Assembly (NCBI GenBank): GCA_948144175.1 | Contig: CANXME010002068.1 | Span: 2,604,001 to 2,668,000, forward strand | Source of the DNA: Closterium sp. NIES-65 | Taxonomy: Eukaryota; Streptophyta; Zygnematophyceae; Desmidiales; Closteriaceae | Direction: 5' to 3' | Length of the DNA: 64,000 nucleotides | The notes under the pieces: generated by a model | Seen by the model: the letters and a program-made list of their open reading frames with translations, nothing else | What the model was told of the DNA's origin: nothing | Databases searched by the model: none | Translations under genes and position numbers: made by a program | Shown: piece after piece, positions 45,426 through 56,660 of the stretch | Numbering within the stretch: the stretch's first letter is position 1 | How the letters are laid out: each line of letters starts with the position of its first letter

Positions 45426-46518
45426 TGTTGGGTGCAAATTCACATTGCACGACATCCTCCCGTCTTTTTGTATGAGTATGCGTGTGCGAATGCATTCGCG
45501 TGTGAATGGTATGTTTGTGTGTTTGTTTGCTTTCGCAATTTTCGCTTGAAGCATTTGCAGGTACTCGCACAATGTGCGCTTCGGCATAACATTGTACGCG
45601 CTATGAACAGTACAAGCAGAAAGGACGAGCTCGCAAAGGAACCCAAGATGGAAGCTTTGCGGTTCAACTTACTTGATTGCGCGGATTCAGTTCTATCCAA
45701 CTCGAAATTGTACTGTTTTGTTTGGTTGACTATAGTGTAGCAGGGCAGGCACTATAGGGGTACAATTTAGGTGAAGGTTGGATGTTGTTTGTCTGTATCT
45801 GCATGCTACAGGGCCAGGGGAAACCAGCGGAACCAGCATTTGGCTGGTTGGGCAAAGACAAAACAGGTTCTGTTTTTAGGACCTGAACCTGGTTGTTGTT
45901 TTCCCAGGTTGGAAAAACAGAACCAGAGGTTGTTTACCAACCTACCACCTGCTATTTTGTCCAGCCAGGTTGGTTCTGTTGCTTGGAATTATTTGGGATG
46001 ATCCCTGGTTGTTCTCAGGCTCATTCCCAAGGTCCTTGCTAGCTAGAACTATTTATTCCTTCTCTGTTTGTACCTGGATATAGTGAAATTGATTCAAGCG
46101 AATTCCTTCCTTGCTGGAATTTCGTTTCTACGCGATGCGACGGCGGAATGCTACCCGAGTCAACGCTAGTATGCTAGCACTCCAACGCTAGGCTAACGCT
46201 GTCCGAGCCATAACTTCGTAATGGCAGAACTTTTCGCAAGGCAACTTGGCTTATTTTAAAGCTCTTAGAGTGAGCTTTGATATAGCAAATTCTCAGCTTA
46301 ATCCGGTCGACGGTCTGCACGATACGCTGCGCGACGTTCAAGGTACTCTTGCTGTTTTGACTAAGTCCCTCTTGATCCCTCTCTCTACAAACTCGGACCC
46401 GAGGATAGGGGCTGGTCTTGTACCAGGCACCCAAGGACCCTTGGAGGTGACCCCGAGGAGAGGTTTTAAGTGTGATAAAGTCTTTATAGCTTGAGTTTAT
46501 TAGGCCCTTACACCAACA
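45426..46518 (+). repeat. B5 5' LTR
   Basis: 1,093 bp. It contains a 12-bp perfect inverted repeat, ggttctgttttt (45866-45877) and aaaaacagaacc (45913-45924), with an inner pair aacctgg/ccaggtt (45886-45892, 45904-45910). The same structure is found in the other Copia-B LTRs. PBS TGGTATCAGAGC lies three bases after the LTR end. Confidence 0.95.
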
Positions 46519-46564
46519 AGCTGGTATCAGAGCTGCGTTATAGTGATCCTCGATATAGGTAGCT

Positions 46565-49560
46565 ATGGCGGGCAACACCTCGGCGGTAGCTGGTGAATCT
46601 TCAGCCCAAGATCGTAGCGGCAGCCATGATTCTGGTGTTTCTGCGCCAAGGGGAGCGCGAACAAGCCAGGGCTCGCTGATCAAGGAGGTGCTGAAAAACT
46701 TCACCGTCGAGAAGTTCAATGGTGAGGGCTATGATGATTGGGCCTGGAAAATGCAACTTTATTTCCGTCAGATCGGTTTGCTGAAACTAATGATTGGGGA
46801 GGAGCCTAGACCGAGTGACCCCGCCCTTCAGGAAGATTGGGACGAGCGCGCCTCGGCTGGCTACTACTTGATGTCGCAGAGTTTGGAGCTGAACCAGCGT
46901 CACCACGTCATGCACCTGCTGCCGGAGGTTGAGTGCGGTCCGAAGGCGTGGACGGTGTTGAAGGAGCTGCACGCCCCGACCTCCGTTGTTGCAACATTGA
47001 TGCTGGAGAGGGAGCTGTCCGCGTTGCGCCTGAGCGAGGGAGAGCCGGTGCAACCTGTCCTGGACAAATTGCGCGACCTCTACGCGAAGTTGGCGATCGC
47101 GGGAATCACCTACCCGGAGCAAACAAAGTGCTTGAAGATGCTCTCGCTCCTGCCGGAATCGTGGCTTCAATTTACGAGCGGATTGAGCCTGCCGCAGAAC
47201 CAGAGCTTGTGGACGCTCGAGTGGGTGCGGACGAAGATTCTGGAGGAGGACTTCCGTCGCCGCCAACTGAGGGGTGGAGACGACGGCAGCAGCGACTACG
47301 GGATGCAAGGGAGCCGACGTGGCAAAGGACGTGGCTTCGGTGGTGCTGGACGCGGTGCAAAGAAAGACGACGACTCCAACGACCAACAAGGAGGTACCGG
47401 TTGGGGTCGCGGTGCGAAATCTGGACGTGGGGGCAAGTCGGGTGCTGGTGGCAAAATGAAAGGGAGTTGCTGGTATTGTGAGAAGGAAGGGCACCCCTGG
47501 TTTTTGTGCTATAAGAAACCCGATGGATGGACCCCCCAGAATCGTCACCAGGATGGCGGCGCGCGGAGGAACCAGAAAAACGGCGCCAACATGGTCGCTG
47601 ATTCGTCCGACAACAACCCGAAGGGCAACGGCGGTGCGGAGAAGAAGAAGGAGCGCACCGCGGGCCAATTCTTCCATATGGGAGACAAGGGGGAGCAAGG
47701 AGACGCATCTGCTAAGGCTGGAGCAGAGCTGCACCCCCTGGACTATTGGGTGTTGGACACAGGCGCTGCTTGGACAATGACGCCGCGCAAGGACCTGCTG
47801 GACGACGTACGCGCTGCACCGATTAATGAGGTGTGCTCTGCCTCTGGACACATGTTGAATGTGGCTGGTGCGAGACGAGCTGCATTTGAGGGAGCGGATG
47901 GCAAGCCGGTGGTGCTGCACGAAGTTCTCCTCGTCCCCGACCTGAAGGCCAACCTCATCTCCCTCCGTAAGCTTGGCAAGGCTGGGGTGAACACCAACAC
48001 GGATGGGGCTCGCACTTATAAGGGGAAGCTGGGCAATCGGGTGCTTTGGGATCTGCACGAGAGCAAGGACGTGTACAGATCTATGTGGCAGCTGCCGGCG
48101 CTGGCGTGGCACGGTGGGGGGCAGGCTGGAGAGGGGTCTGCATCCCAGGGGGAGTGCAACGCCGTTGGAGGGGTTGGTGTGAAAGTGTCGGCCAGATCTG
48201 GGGAGACAGATTGGGCAACTGCACACCGACGTTTGGGGCATGAAGCAATGCCTTTACTGAAGCTGCTGGAGAAGGATGGAGCCGTTAAGGGCTTAAAGCT
48301 GAACGGACAACCACCCGATGATAACTGTGAAATTTGCCTCCTTTCAAAGTTCACCCGTTTCCCCTTCCATAGTGTGGCTGGCAGGAGCAAAAAGCCGTTG
48401 GAGCTGGTCCACATGGACTTGGTGGGACCGCTGCCGGTGCAAGGGCACAAGGGGGAGCGGTACTTCCTAACCATAGTGGATGACTGGAGCAGGCTAATGT
48501 GGGCGTATCCGCTGAAGCAGAAACATCACGCCGCCTCCACGATTCGGGACGATTGGCTGCCGTTCGTGGAGAAGCAAGGGGAGTGTGTGGTGAAGCGGAT
48601 TAGGACAGATCGGGGTGGTGAGTTCCTTGGAGCTGAGATGACGGCCTGGCTCAAGAAGCAGGGCATCCAGAGGGAGCTGACCACGGCTTACACCCCACAG
48701 TCCAACGGTGTAGCAGAACGGGCGAACCGGACAATTCTGGAGACAGCTAGGGCGCTGCTCATAGAATCTGGGCTGGGCAACTTGATGTGGCCCCATGCTG
48801 TTCGGCACGCTACCGTCGCTAGGAACAGGGTACTCACAAAGGTTGGGGATGACTCGTGGGTGCCGTTGGAGAGGTGGCTTGGGAGGAAGCCGCCGGTGGA
48901 CATGCTGAGGGTGTTCGGTTGCATGGCAGTCGCCCACGTCCCCAAGACCTACCGCAGTAAGTTGGGGGCGAGTGCAATCTGGTGTGTCCATTTGGGGCTG
49001 GCTGCTGAGAGCAAGGGATGGCTGCTGTGGGAACCTTCCAAGGGTGTGTTGTTTGACAGCAGGGATGTGAAGTTTGTTGAGGGCATGATGTATGGGAGCT
49101 GGGAGAAACAGCCGGAGGCCAGGGTGTCCCAGCAGATGGAGCAGATCACCATGCAGCTGGACCTGACTCCTAGTGTGTGGGAGGAGGGAGAGGAGGCAGC
49201 TGCAAAAGGTGGTGCTGGAGAGAAGGTGCAGGAGGCACCTGCCGGTGAAAACAATGGTGTGGAGACTAGCGGTAGCACTAGTGGAGCTGCTGGATCCGAG
49301 GGGGGAGAGCAGCAACAGGGGAAAACTAAGAAGCCGAAGGGTGTTGTTATGAAGGGATGGGAGACACCCGTCTCCAGACCAGGACGTACCCGTATGGCTA
49401 CTAAGAAGTTGACTGCAGGAGCTGATGTAGCGGAGCAGTAGCTTGGGACAGAGGAGGCATTGCTGATTCTACCGCATGGCTATGACCCGGATGAGGAGGA
49501 TGAGCCTGCGTACTGTTTTCTTGCCCCTGCACCAGAGGAACCAGCTAGCATGGAGGAGGC
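46565..49560 (+). pseudogene. B5 gag, protease, integrase and linker region
   Basis: Start MAGNTSAVAGESSAQDRSGS; the ATG lies 31 bp after the primer site and is shared with B3, B4 and B8. The capsid part reads FTVEKFNGEGYDDWAWKMQL and CLKMLSLLPESWLQFTSGLS. A basic Gly/Arg/Lys segment leads to the knuckle CWYCEKEGHPWFLC (47468-47509). Protease: WVLDTGAAWTMTPR (about 47747). Integrase: HRRLGHEAMP, CEICLLSKFTRFPF, HMDLVGPLPVQG (about 48409), RTDRGGEFLGAE (about 48602) and PQSNGVAERANRTI (about 48694). An acidic Glu/Gly-rich linker follows. It is a nearly whole copy. Confidence 0.9.
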
Positions 49561-51146
49561 ATTAGCTGGACCAGATAGGGACAAATGGCTGGCTTCTAGG
49601 GATGCTGAGTACCAGAGCCTGCTAGAGAATGGGACTTGGGAACTAGTGGTGCTGCCTGAGGGAAAGAAAGCGGTACAATGCAAGTGGGTGCTAAGGATCA
49701 AGACTGACGACAAGGGGCAGGTCACCATCTACAAGAGTAGGTTGGTGGCTAAGGGGTTTATGCAGAAGGAGAAGCGGGACTTCAATGAGATCTTTGCTCC
49801 CACTGCCAAAACCCCTATTCTTCGTGTTTTGTTGGCAGATGCAGCCGTTGATGGGAAGTTCATTATCCAGATGGACATATCAACGGCATTCCTCAACGGG
49901 ATTTTAGAGGAGGAGCTTTTCATGACGTAGCCGCCTGGGTATGAGGATGGTACGGGCAGGGTGTGCAAGCTGAAAAAAGTCTATCTACGGCTTGAAGCAG
50001 GCGCCACGCTGCTGGTACCAAAACTTGGCAGCTGTTTTAGAGGAGATGGGCTTCAAGACCAGCAGCTGTGATGAGAGCCTCTTTCTCAAGGGGGAGGGGG
50101 AGAAGCTGGTGCTGTTTCTGGTCTATGTGGACGACATTCTTCTCTTTAGCAGCAGCATGAAGGAGATCCAGAAGGTGCAGCAGCAGCTGATGGAGAACTT
50201 CAAGTGCAAGAACCTTGGGGAGGTAAAGTACTACCTCGGGATGCACGTAGAGAGGGATCCAGATCACAGGTGGTTGAAGCTGCACCAGGAGAAGTTCATC
50301 AAGGAGCTTGGGGAGAAGTATGGGATTGAGAATGAGCGCAAGGTTGCAACTCCCCTGCCAGCAGAATTCAAGCTTGTGAAAGCTGCAGAGGATAAAGGGG
50401 TTGAAGCCGAGGAGCAGCAGCAATTTCAGTCCTTGGTAGGCAGCCTCTTGTATGCAGCAGTTCACACGAGGCCTGACATCTCTTTCTCGGTTGGGCAGCT
50501 GGCTAGGGTAGTGCAGAATCCATCAGAGGAGCAGGTGGATGCAGCTGAGCGTGTGGTGAAGTATCTGAACTCTCACCCAAGCATTGGAGTTCAATACTCC
50601 GCATCTGCACAGGTGAAGCAGAAAGGGGTTGAGGTGCTGAAAGAGAAGGGGGAGAGGCTTGGAGAAGGCAAGCTTTTTCTCACTTGCTTTACTGATGCTA
50701 CGTGGGCCTCTGAGAAGGAGGATTCCTCATCTGTGGGAGGATACATCTGCGTAGTTGGGGGAGGACCGGTTAGTTGGAGGTCAAAGAAGCAGACGGAGAC
50801 AGCACTCTCTTCCGTGGAATCAGAGAACATGGCGATGTTCCATGGGGTGAAGGAGGTGATTTGGCTGAGGAGGCTATTGGAGGAGATTGGCCAGGAGCAA
50901 AAGGTTGCTACGCCGCTGTTTTGTGATAGCAAGGGAGCTCTTGGGATGGCCAGGAACGCTGTGCTTCATGGGCTGAATAAGCACATGCGTATCAAGTGGC
51001 ACTGGCTGCGTAAGGAGGTGAAGAGGGGGACGGTGAATCCGATCTACATCAAGACTCACCAGCAGCCAGCAGACTTCCTCACCAAGAGGCTTGCGGATGA
51101 GTCTCATTGGCGTTGTGTGCGCATGAGTGGAATGAGCATGAACTAG
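49560..51146 (+). pseudogene. B5 reverse transcriptase and RNase H region
   Basis: RT: WKLV-type start with NGTWELVVLPEGKKAVQCKW, VAKGFMQKEKRDFNEIFAPT, MDISTAFLNG, and the catalytic YVDD in LVYVDDILLFSSSMK (about 50120). RNase H: FTDATWASEKEDSSSVGGYI, LFCDSKGALGMARNAVLHGL, KHMRIKWHWLRKEVKRG and the end PADFLTKRLAD. The region carries a share of the two or three breaks in B5. Confidence 0.88.
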
Positions 51147-51188
51147 TATGGAATGATGGGGATGCAGCCGGCAGGCTGAGGGGGAGTG

Positions 51189-52280
51189 TGTTGGGTGCAA
51201 ATTCACATTGCACGACATCCTGCCGTCTTTTTGTACGAGTATGCGTGTGCGAATGCATTTGCGTGTGAATGGTATGTTTGTGTGTTTGTTTGCTTTCGCA
51301 ATTTTTGCTTGAAGCATTTGCAGGTACTCGCACAATGTGCGCTCGGCATAACATTGTACGCGCTATGAACAGTACAAGCAGAAAGGACGAGCTCGCAAAG
51401 GAACCCAAGATGGAAGCTTTGCGGTTCAACTTACTTGATTGCGCAGATTCAGTTCTATCCAACTCGAAATTGTACTGTTTTGTTTGGTTGACTATAGTGT
51501 AGCAGGGCAGGCACTATAGGGGTACAATTTAGGTGAAGGTTGGATGTTGTTTGTCTGTATCTGCATGCTACAGGGCCAGGGGAAACCAGCGGAACCAGCA
51601 TTTGGCTGGTTGGGCAAAGACAAAACAGGTTCTGTTTTTAGGACCTGAACCTGGTTGTTGTTTTCCCAGGTTGGAAAAACAGAACCAGAGGTTGTTTACC
51701 AACCTACCACCTGCTATTTTGTCCAGCCAGGTTGGTTCTGTTGCTTGGAATTATTTGGGATGATCCCTGGTTGTTCTCAGGTTCATTCCCAAGGTCCTTG
51801 CTAGCTAGAACTATTTATTCCTTCTCTGTTTGTACCTGGATATAGTGAAATTGATTCAAGCGAATTCCTTCCTTGCTGGAATTTCGTTTCTACGCGATGC
51901 GACGGCGGAATGCTACCCGAGTCAACGCTAGTATGCTAGCACTCCAACGCTAGGCTAACGCTGTCCGAGCCATAACTTCGTAATGGCAGAACTTTTCGCG
52001 AGGCAACTTGGCTTATTTTAAAGCTCTTAGAGTGAGCTTCGATATAGCAAATTCTCAGCTTAATCCGGTCGACGGTCTGCACGATACGCTGCGCGACGTT
52101 CAAGGTACTCTTGTTATTTTGACTAAGTCCCTCTTGATCCCTCTCTCTACAAACTCGGACCCGAGGATAGGGGCTGGTCTTGTACCAAGCACCCAAGGAC
52201 CCTTGGAGGTGACCCCGAGGAGAGGTTTTAAGTGTGATAAAGTCTTAATAGCTTGAGTTTATTAGGCCCTTACACCAACA
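51189..52280 (+). repeat. B5 3' LTR
   Basis: 1,092 bp, about 1% different from the 5' LTR. It is followed immediately by the TSD gaccc and then C1 sequence reading DMHADPEHRWDIST. Confidence 0.95.
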
Positions 52281-52285
52281 GACCC

Positions 52286-53801
52286 CGACATGCATGCCGA
52301 CCCCGAGCACCGCTGGGACATCTCAACATGGGCACGTCGGAGCTGGTCGAACGCCCGCCTGGCGTGAACATCATGAAGAACCGGTGGGTGTTGACAACGA
52401 AGTACCACATCGACGACACCGTCGAGCGAGAGAAGGCGAGGCTGGTCGTGAAGGGCTTCACGCAGGTGTACAGCGCCGACTACAACGAGACGTTCGCGCC
52501 GGTGGGCAGCTACGTCACGCTGAGGATCTTCCTCAGCATCGTTACTGTCCTCAACCTCAACCTTATGCAGCTCGACATGAAGAACGCCTTCCTGCAAAGC
52601 AAGCTACATGTCCCAGCCGGACTACTTCAACGACGGAACCGGCCGCTTGTGCAAGCTACTAAAGCCTGTACAGGCTGAAGCATTCGCCACTGCTGTGGTA
52701 CTTGGCGCTCAACGATGTGCTGGTCGGCGCCGTGTGGGAGAAGAGACACGTCGACGAGGCTGTGTACTTCAAGGTTGGCGTCGACGGAGTGGCTAGCTGG
52801 GTGCTGGTCTACGTTGACAACCTGCTCGCCGCTAGCAGCAGCGCCGCGATGTTGAAGGAGCTGAAGGCACTGCTGGAAGCCGCCTTTGAGCTGCGTGAGA
52901 TATTGCCGGTGCAGAAGTACCTCGGGCTGGAGATCGTCCGCGACAGGTCGGCGGGGAAGCTGTGGCCGACGCCGACAAGCTGCAGGCACTTCATTGACGA
53001 AGAGCAGACTGCGTGGACCCCGAAGATGCCGGTCTCGGTCGACGCCTACGCCGAGCTCACCTTCGACGACGAGGAGGCGCAGGATCGCCAGGAGGAGGAG
53101 TACCGGCAGAAGGTCGGCTCGCTGCAGTTCGCGGCGACAACGAGGAGGCCCGACATCGCCTTTGCCTGTAGCAAGCTGGGGAGTGGCGTCATGGTGAGGA
53201 GCGACCAGCACTGGCGCGAGGTCGACCGCTGCCTCGCCTACCTCGCCAGCACGCGTGACACCGCCCTGGAGTTCGGCGGTGGACCTGAGTCGCTGACGAC
53301 GGCTACGTGAATGCTAACGACGCCGCTGACAAGCAGAGCAGGACGAGCACGGGTGGCTACATGTTTGTATACGAAGGGGCCGCAGTCTCCTGGTCGAGTC
53401 AGCGCATCAAGTGCGCGACGTTGTGGTTGACCGAGTCGGAGTACGTGGCTGCCACCGAAGCCGGCAAGGAGGTACGCCGACTTCGTTTCCTCCTTGCAGA
53501 GTTCCGGCAGCTGGACGCCGAGAAGCCGACTTTCCTAAAAGTGGACAACAATTCGGCCATCACGATCGCCGAGGGCATGGGGTTGATGGGCAACCTCAAG
53601 CACATGGAGCGGCGACAGGCCTGGCTGCAGCACATGGTGAAGCGCGGGAAGTTCTCGCTGAAATACATCCCGACCACTGAGCAGCCGGCCGACTTCCTGA
53701 CGAAGGCGCTGCACTATCCGGCCTTCAATCGGTGCTCCATCGCAATCGGCCAGGTGCGCTTGGCTGACGTAGGCGACGGCGACGACGATGTGCAGCAGTA
53801 G
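52286..53801 (+). pseudogene. C1 reverse transcriptase and RNase H region
   Basis: RT: VERPPGVNIMKNRWVLTTKY, VEREKARLVVKGFTQVYSAD, LMQLDMKNAFLQ, and a YVDN version of the catalytic box (VLVYVDNLLAASSS, about 52808). RNase H (about 53300-53790): KQSRTSTGGYMFVYEGAAVS, TESEYVAATEAGKEVRRLRF, KVDNNSAITIAEG and the terminal PADFLTKALHYPAF. It is a decayed copy. Confidence 0.86.
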
Positions 53802-53929
53802 GTGCCATGCCCTCTTGCATGGCTGGTGCGGTGACCGGCGTGCTGTGTGTTGGGTGCACGCTGACGGGCTATTCTCGGAGCTGTACTGCCGTGTGGGCCG
53901 GGGGCCCAATCGTGAACGCGGCCCGGGAG

Positions 53930-54983
53930 TGTCAACGGGAGTGTTGCTTCGCCCCGTCCTCGCTTGGGCGGAGCCAACCTTGTGGTCGGATGTGCGGGGG
54001 TCGCAGCCAGCCTGCAGCAGTGGGCACGCGGGCCACTGTAAGGGCGCCTGGCTGGAAGGCGCCAGGCATGAGGACGGCGTCCTCGAGGCCTGGTTGGCGT
54101 CCTGAGAGGCTAGACGCCGACCTGGGCGTCTGCACGGCGTCCTGGAAGGCCGGACGCCGACCTAGGCGTCTGCAAGGCGTCCTAGGAGCCTGTGACGACG
54201 CCCTAGGTGTCTGGACGGCGTCCTGGGGGCCCGGACGCCGACCTGGGCGTCTTGGGGGCCCGGACGCCGACTAGGGCGTTCGGTCGGTGTCCTGGAAGGC
54301 TAGACGCCGCCCTGGACGTCTGCAAGGCGCCATGGGCGTCTGGACGCCGGACTGGGGATGCCGGGCATTGGTGGCCGGCTACGAACTGTGCTGGTTGACC
54401 GGGCGTGGTTGCCCGGTCGACCGGGATACCCGGGCGATGTGCGCGAGTGTCGCCAGGGTGGAGTCTGCGAGGCCGACCTCGGGGGTGATATCCTGAGGTC
54501 GACGTGGCTGGTGGGCGCAGTCGCTGGCGTGGAGTCTGCCAGGCGTCTGCGCTGTGCTCGTGACAAGGTGTGGAGCGCCAACCAGCTGCACGCACCTGCG
54601 AAGCAAATGCACCATTGTCCTGCGGGTGCAATGCTGTGCAGCCGACTTGCTGCAGCGTTGGCACACCGTGGACTTGCAACGTTGGCGAACCGCTACTCTG
54701 CAACACTGGAGCGGTGCGAGCGCTGCTGCGCTGGAGCGCGGTCGACCATGCTGCGCTGGAGGTCGACCAGCAGCCTAGCTAGCTTAGATGTAGTCTGTGA
54801 TGCCAATGTTGTTGCTATCATTGTTTTCAATCTTTGCTAGAGAAACTCTTGCAAAATCTCCCCGCGGATGTGCAAGCAGGGAACGCACTAGGAAAACGAC
54901 TAAGGAATGAACGAACGCAAAGATCATACGAGCACCCTTGCCTAGCCCGTAGTCTAGCTCCGGTTGCAGCAGTTATCTCCGCA
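53930..54983 (+). repeat. C1 3' LTR with gacgcc/gcgtc minisatellite
   Basis: 1,054 bp, TGTCAACGGG...ATCTCCGCA. The centre (about 54050-54330) is an irregular tandem array around the unit ggcgtcctggaaggccggac / gacgccgacctgggcgtctg. The outer parts match the C0 LTR, while the array sequence differs. The region 53802-53929 is the element's 3' untranslated part. Confidence 0.85.
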
Positions 54984-56660
54984 AGCAGTCAGGTACCGAG
55001 GAGTCCACCGACAGTGACGTGGTGGAGGTCCAGGCTGGACCACGGCGTACAGGCCGACTTTGGAGGCCTCCCAACTTCTTCGTCCCGGCTGCCTTCACCA
55101 CGGTGTATGACGCGGTCGACAAGGACGATGACCTGCTGTACGACGACGCCTACGAGGATGAAGACCAGCCGGAGCTCGACCACGACATGCACGCCGACCC
55201 CGAGCACCGTTGGAATATCTCGACGATCACAGTGAAGGAGGCGTTGAAGGCCGCCATGGCGGAGGAGATCCGCAGCATCATCAGCATGGGAACCTGGGAG
55301 CTAGTCGAACGCCCGTCCGGGGTGAACATCATGAAGAATCAGTGGGTGCTGACGACGAAGTACCTCATTCACGACACCGTCGAGCGCGAGAAGGCGAGGC
55401 TGGTCGTGAAGGGCTTCACGCAGGTGTATAGCGCCGACTACGACGAGGCGTACGTGCCGGTGAGCAACTATGTGACGCTGAGGATCTTCCTCGGCATCAT
55501 TGCCTGTCAGATTTATATGACATAGCTATTGTAGGCTATAGTGGGGTAGCACATATGGGGTACAGCTTTCTAGGGTTTGTATTTGTACCCAACTTTCACT
55601 TAGTCATTTCATTCTCGTTTCAGTTTTCTCGTTGCCGTCCTCGACCTGAACCTGATGCAGCTTGACATGAAGAACGCCTTCCTGGAGAGCAAGCTCGACC
55701 GCGTGCTGTACATGTACCTGCCGGACTATTTCAACTACGGGACCAGCCGGGTGTGCAAGCTGCTGAAGAGCCTCTACTGGCTGAAGCAGTTGCTGCTGTT
55801 GTGGTACAAGGCCCTCAACGACGTGCTGGTCGGCGCTGGCTGGAAGAAGAGCCAGGTTGACGAGGCCCTCTAGTTCAAGGTCGGCGACGACAAGGTGACC
55901 TGCTGTATGCAGGTCTACATCGACTACCTGCTCGCCGCCAGCAGTAGCCCCGCGATGCTGAAAGAGCTGAAGGAGCTACTGGAGGCCGCCTTCGAGCTGC
56001 GCGATATCTCGCCGGTGCAGAATTACCTCGTGCTGGAGATCGTGCATGACAGCTCGGCGAGGAAGCTGTGGCTACACCAGCAGGGCTACGCCGACAAGCT
56101 GCATAGGCGGTTTCTCGATGAGGACCAGACCGAGCGCACTCCCAAGACGCTGGTCTCGGTCGACGCCTACCCCGAGCTCACCTTCGACGACGAGGAGGCT
56201 AAGGAGCGCCAGGAGAAGAAGTACCGGCAGAAGGTTGACTCGCTGCAGTGCGCAGCGACGACAATGAGGCCAGACATCGCCTTCGCCAGTAGCAAGCTCG
56301 GGAGCGGCCTCACGTGAGGAGCGACCAGCACTGGCGCGAGGTCGACCGCTGCCTTGCCTACCTCGCCAACACGCGTGACACCGCCCTGGAGTTCGGAGGT
56401 GGACCTGAATCGTTGAAGCTGGTCGGCTACGTGGACGTCGACGACGCCGGCGACAAGCAGAGCCAGACGAGCACGCACGGCTACGTATTCATCTACGTAG
56501 GGGCCGCGGTCTTTTTGTCGAGCGAGTGCATCAAGTGCGCGATGCTGTCGTCGGCCGAGTTGGAGTACGTGGCGGGCGTCGAAACTGGTAAGGATGGACG
56601 CCGCCTTAGCTTCCTCCTCGCAGAGTTCCGGCAGCTGGACGCCGGGAGCTGACTATCCTC
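54984..56660 (+). mobile_element. Copia-C copy 2 (C2), 3' coding part
   Basis: Plus-strand Copia-C sequence running from the linker (GPRRTGRLWRPPNFFVPAAF) through RT (ELVERPSGVNIMKNQWVLTT, VEREKARLVVKGFTQVYSAD, MKNAFLESKLDRVLYMYLPD) to the start of RNase H (KQSQTSTHGYVFIYVGAAVF, SAELEYVAGVETGKDGRRLS). Recognisable sequence ends near 56660 without an LTR. It begins right after the C1 3' LTR and could be the 3' part of the same insertion as C0. It has many breaks, and a Copia-A solo LTR (A4) lies within it. Confidence 0.82.
55505..55631 (+). mobile_element. solo Copia-A LTR (A4) inside C2
   Basis: 127 bp starting TGTCAGATTTATATGACATAG and closely matching the A1/A2 LTRs through the ggggtagcacatatgggg block. 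It is flanked by ttgcc on both sides (55500-55504, 55632-55636), and Copia-C RT sequence continues on both sides. It is a footprint of a Copia-A insertion that lost its interior. Confidence 0.88.

Larger units (their letters stand above)
45426..52280 (+). mobile_element. Copia-B copy 5 (B5), complete with perfect TSD
   Basis: The best complete Copia-B here (6,855 bp): 5' LTR 45426-46518, primer site TGGTATCAGAGC (46522-46533), gag-pol from 46565 to the RNase H end near 51146, polypurine tract (gctgagggggagtg), and 3' LTR 51189-52280. The TSD is gaccc (45421-45425, 52281-52285). The LTR pair differs at roughly 13-15 of about 1,093 positions by eye, a little over 1%, so it is fairly young. It looks whole in structure, with about two or three breaks in the coding region. 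It is inserted in the linker region of C1. Confidence 0.96.
42632..54983 (+). mobile_element. Copia-C copy 1 (C1), split by B5
   Basis: A plus-strand Copia-C from the leader (42632) through gag, protease, integrase and linker to 45425. B5 is inserted there, and C1 resumes at 52286 with RT and RNase H, then the 3' LTR (53930-54983). The 5' LTR is not present; B4 sequence abuts on the left. The 3' LTR is followed by agcag and then Copia-C linker sequence of C2, so C1 appears inserted in C2. It has many breaks (more than five) and is older than B5. Confidence 0.88.

Noticed and set aside
46787-48241. Long antisense frame opposite B5 gag/integrase
   Set aside because: It has no recognisable domain, recurs in B4 and B8 only because those copies are near-identical, and is explained by codon bias of the sense strand.
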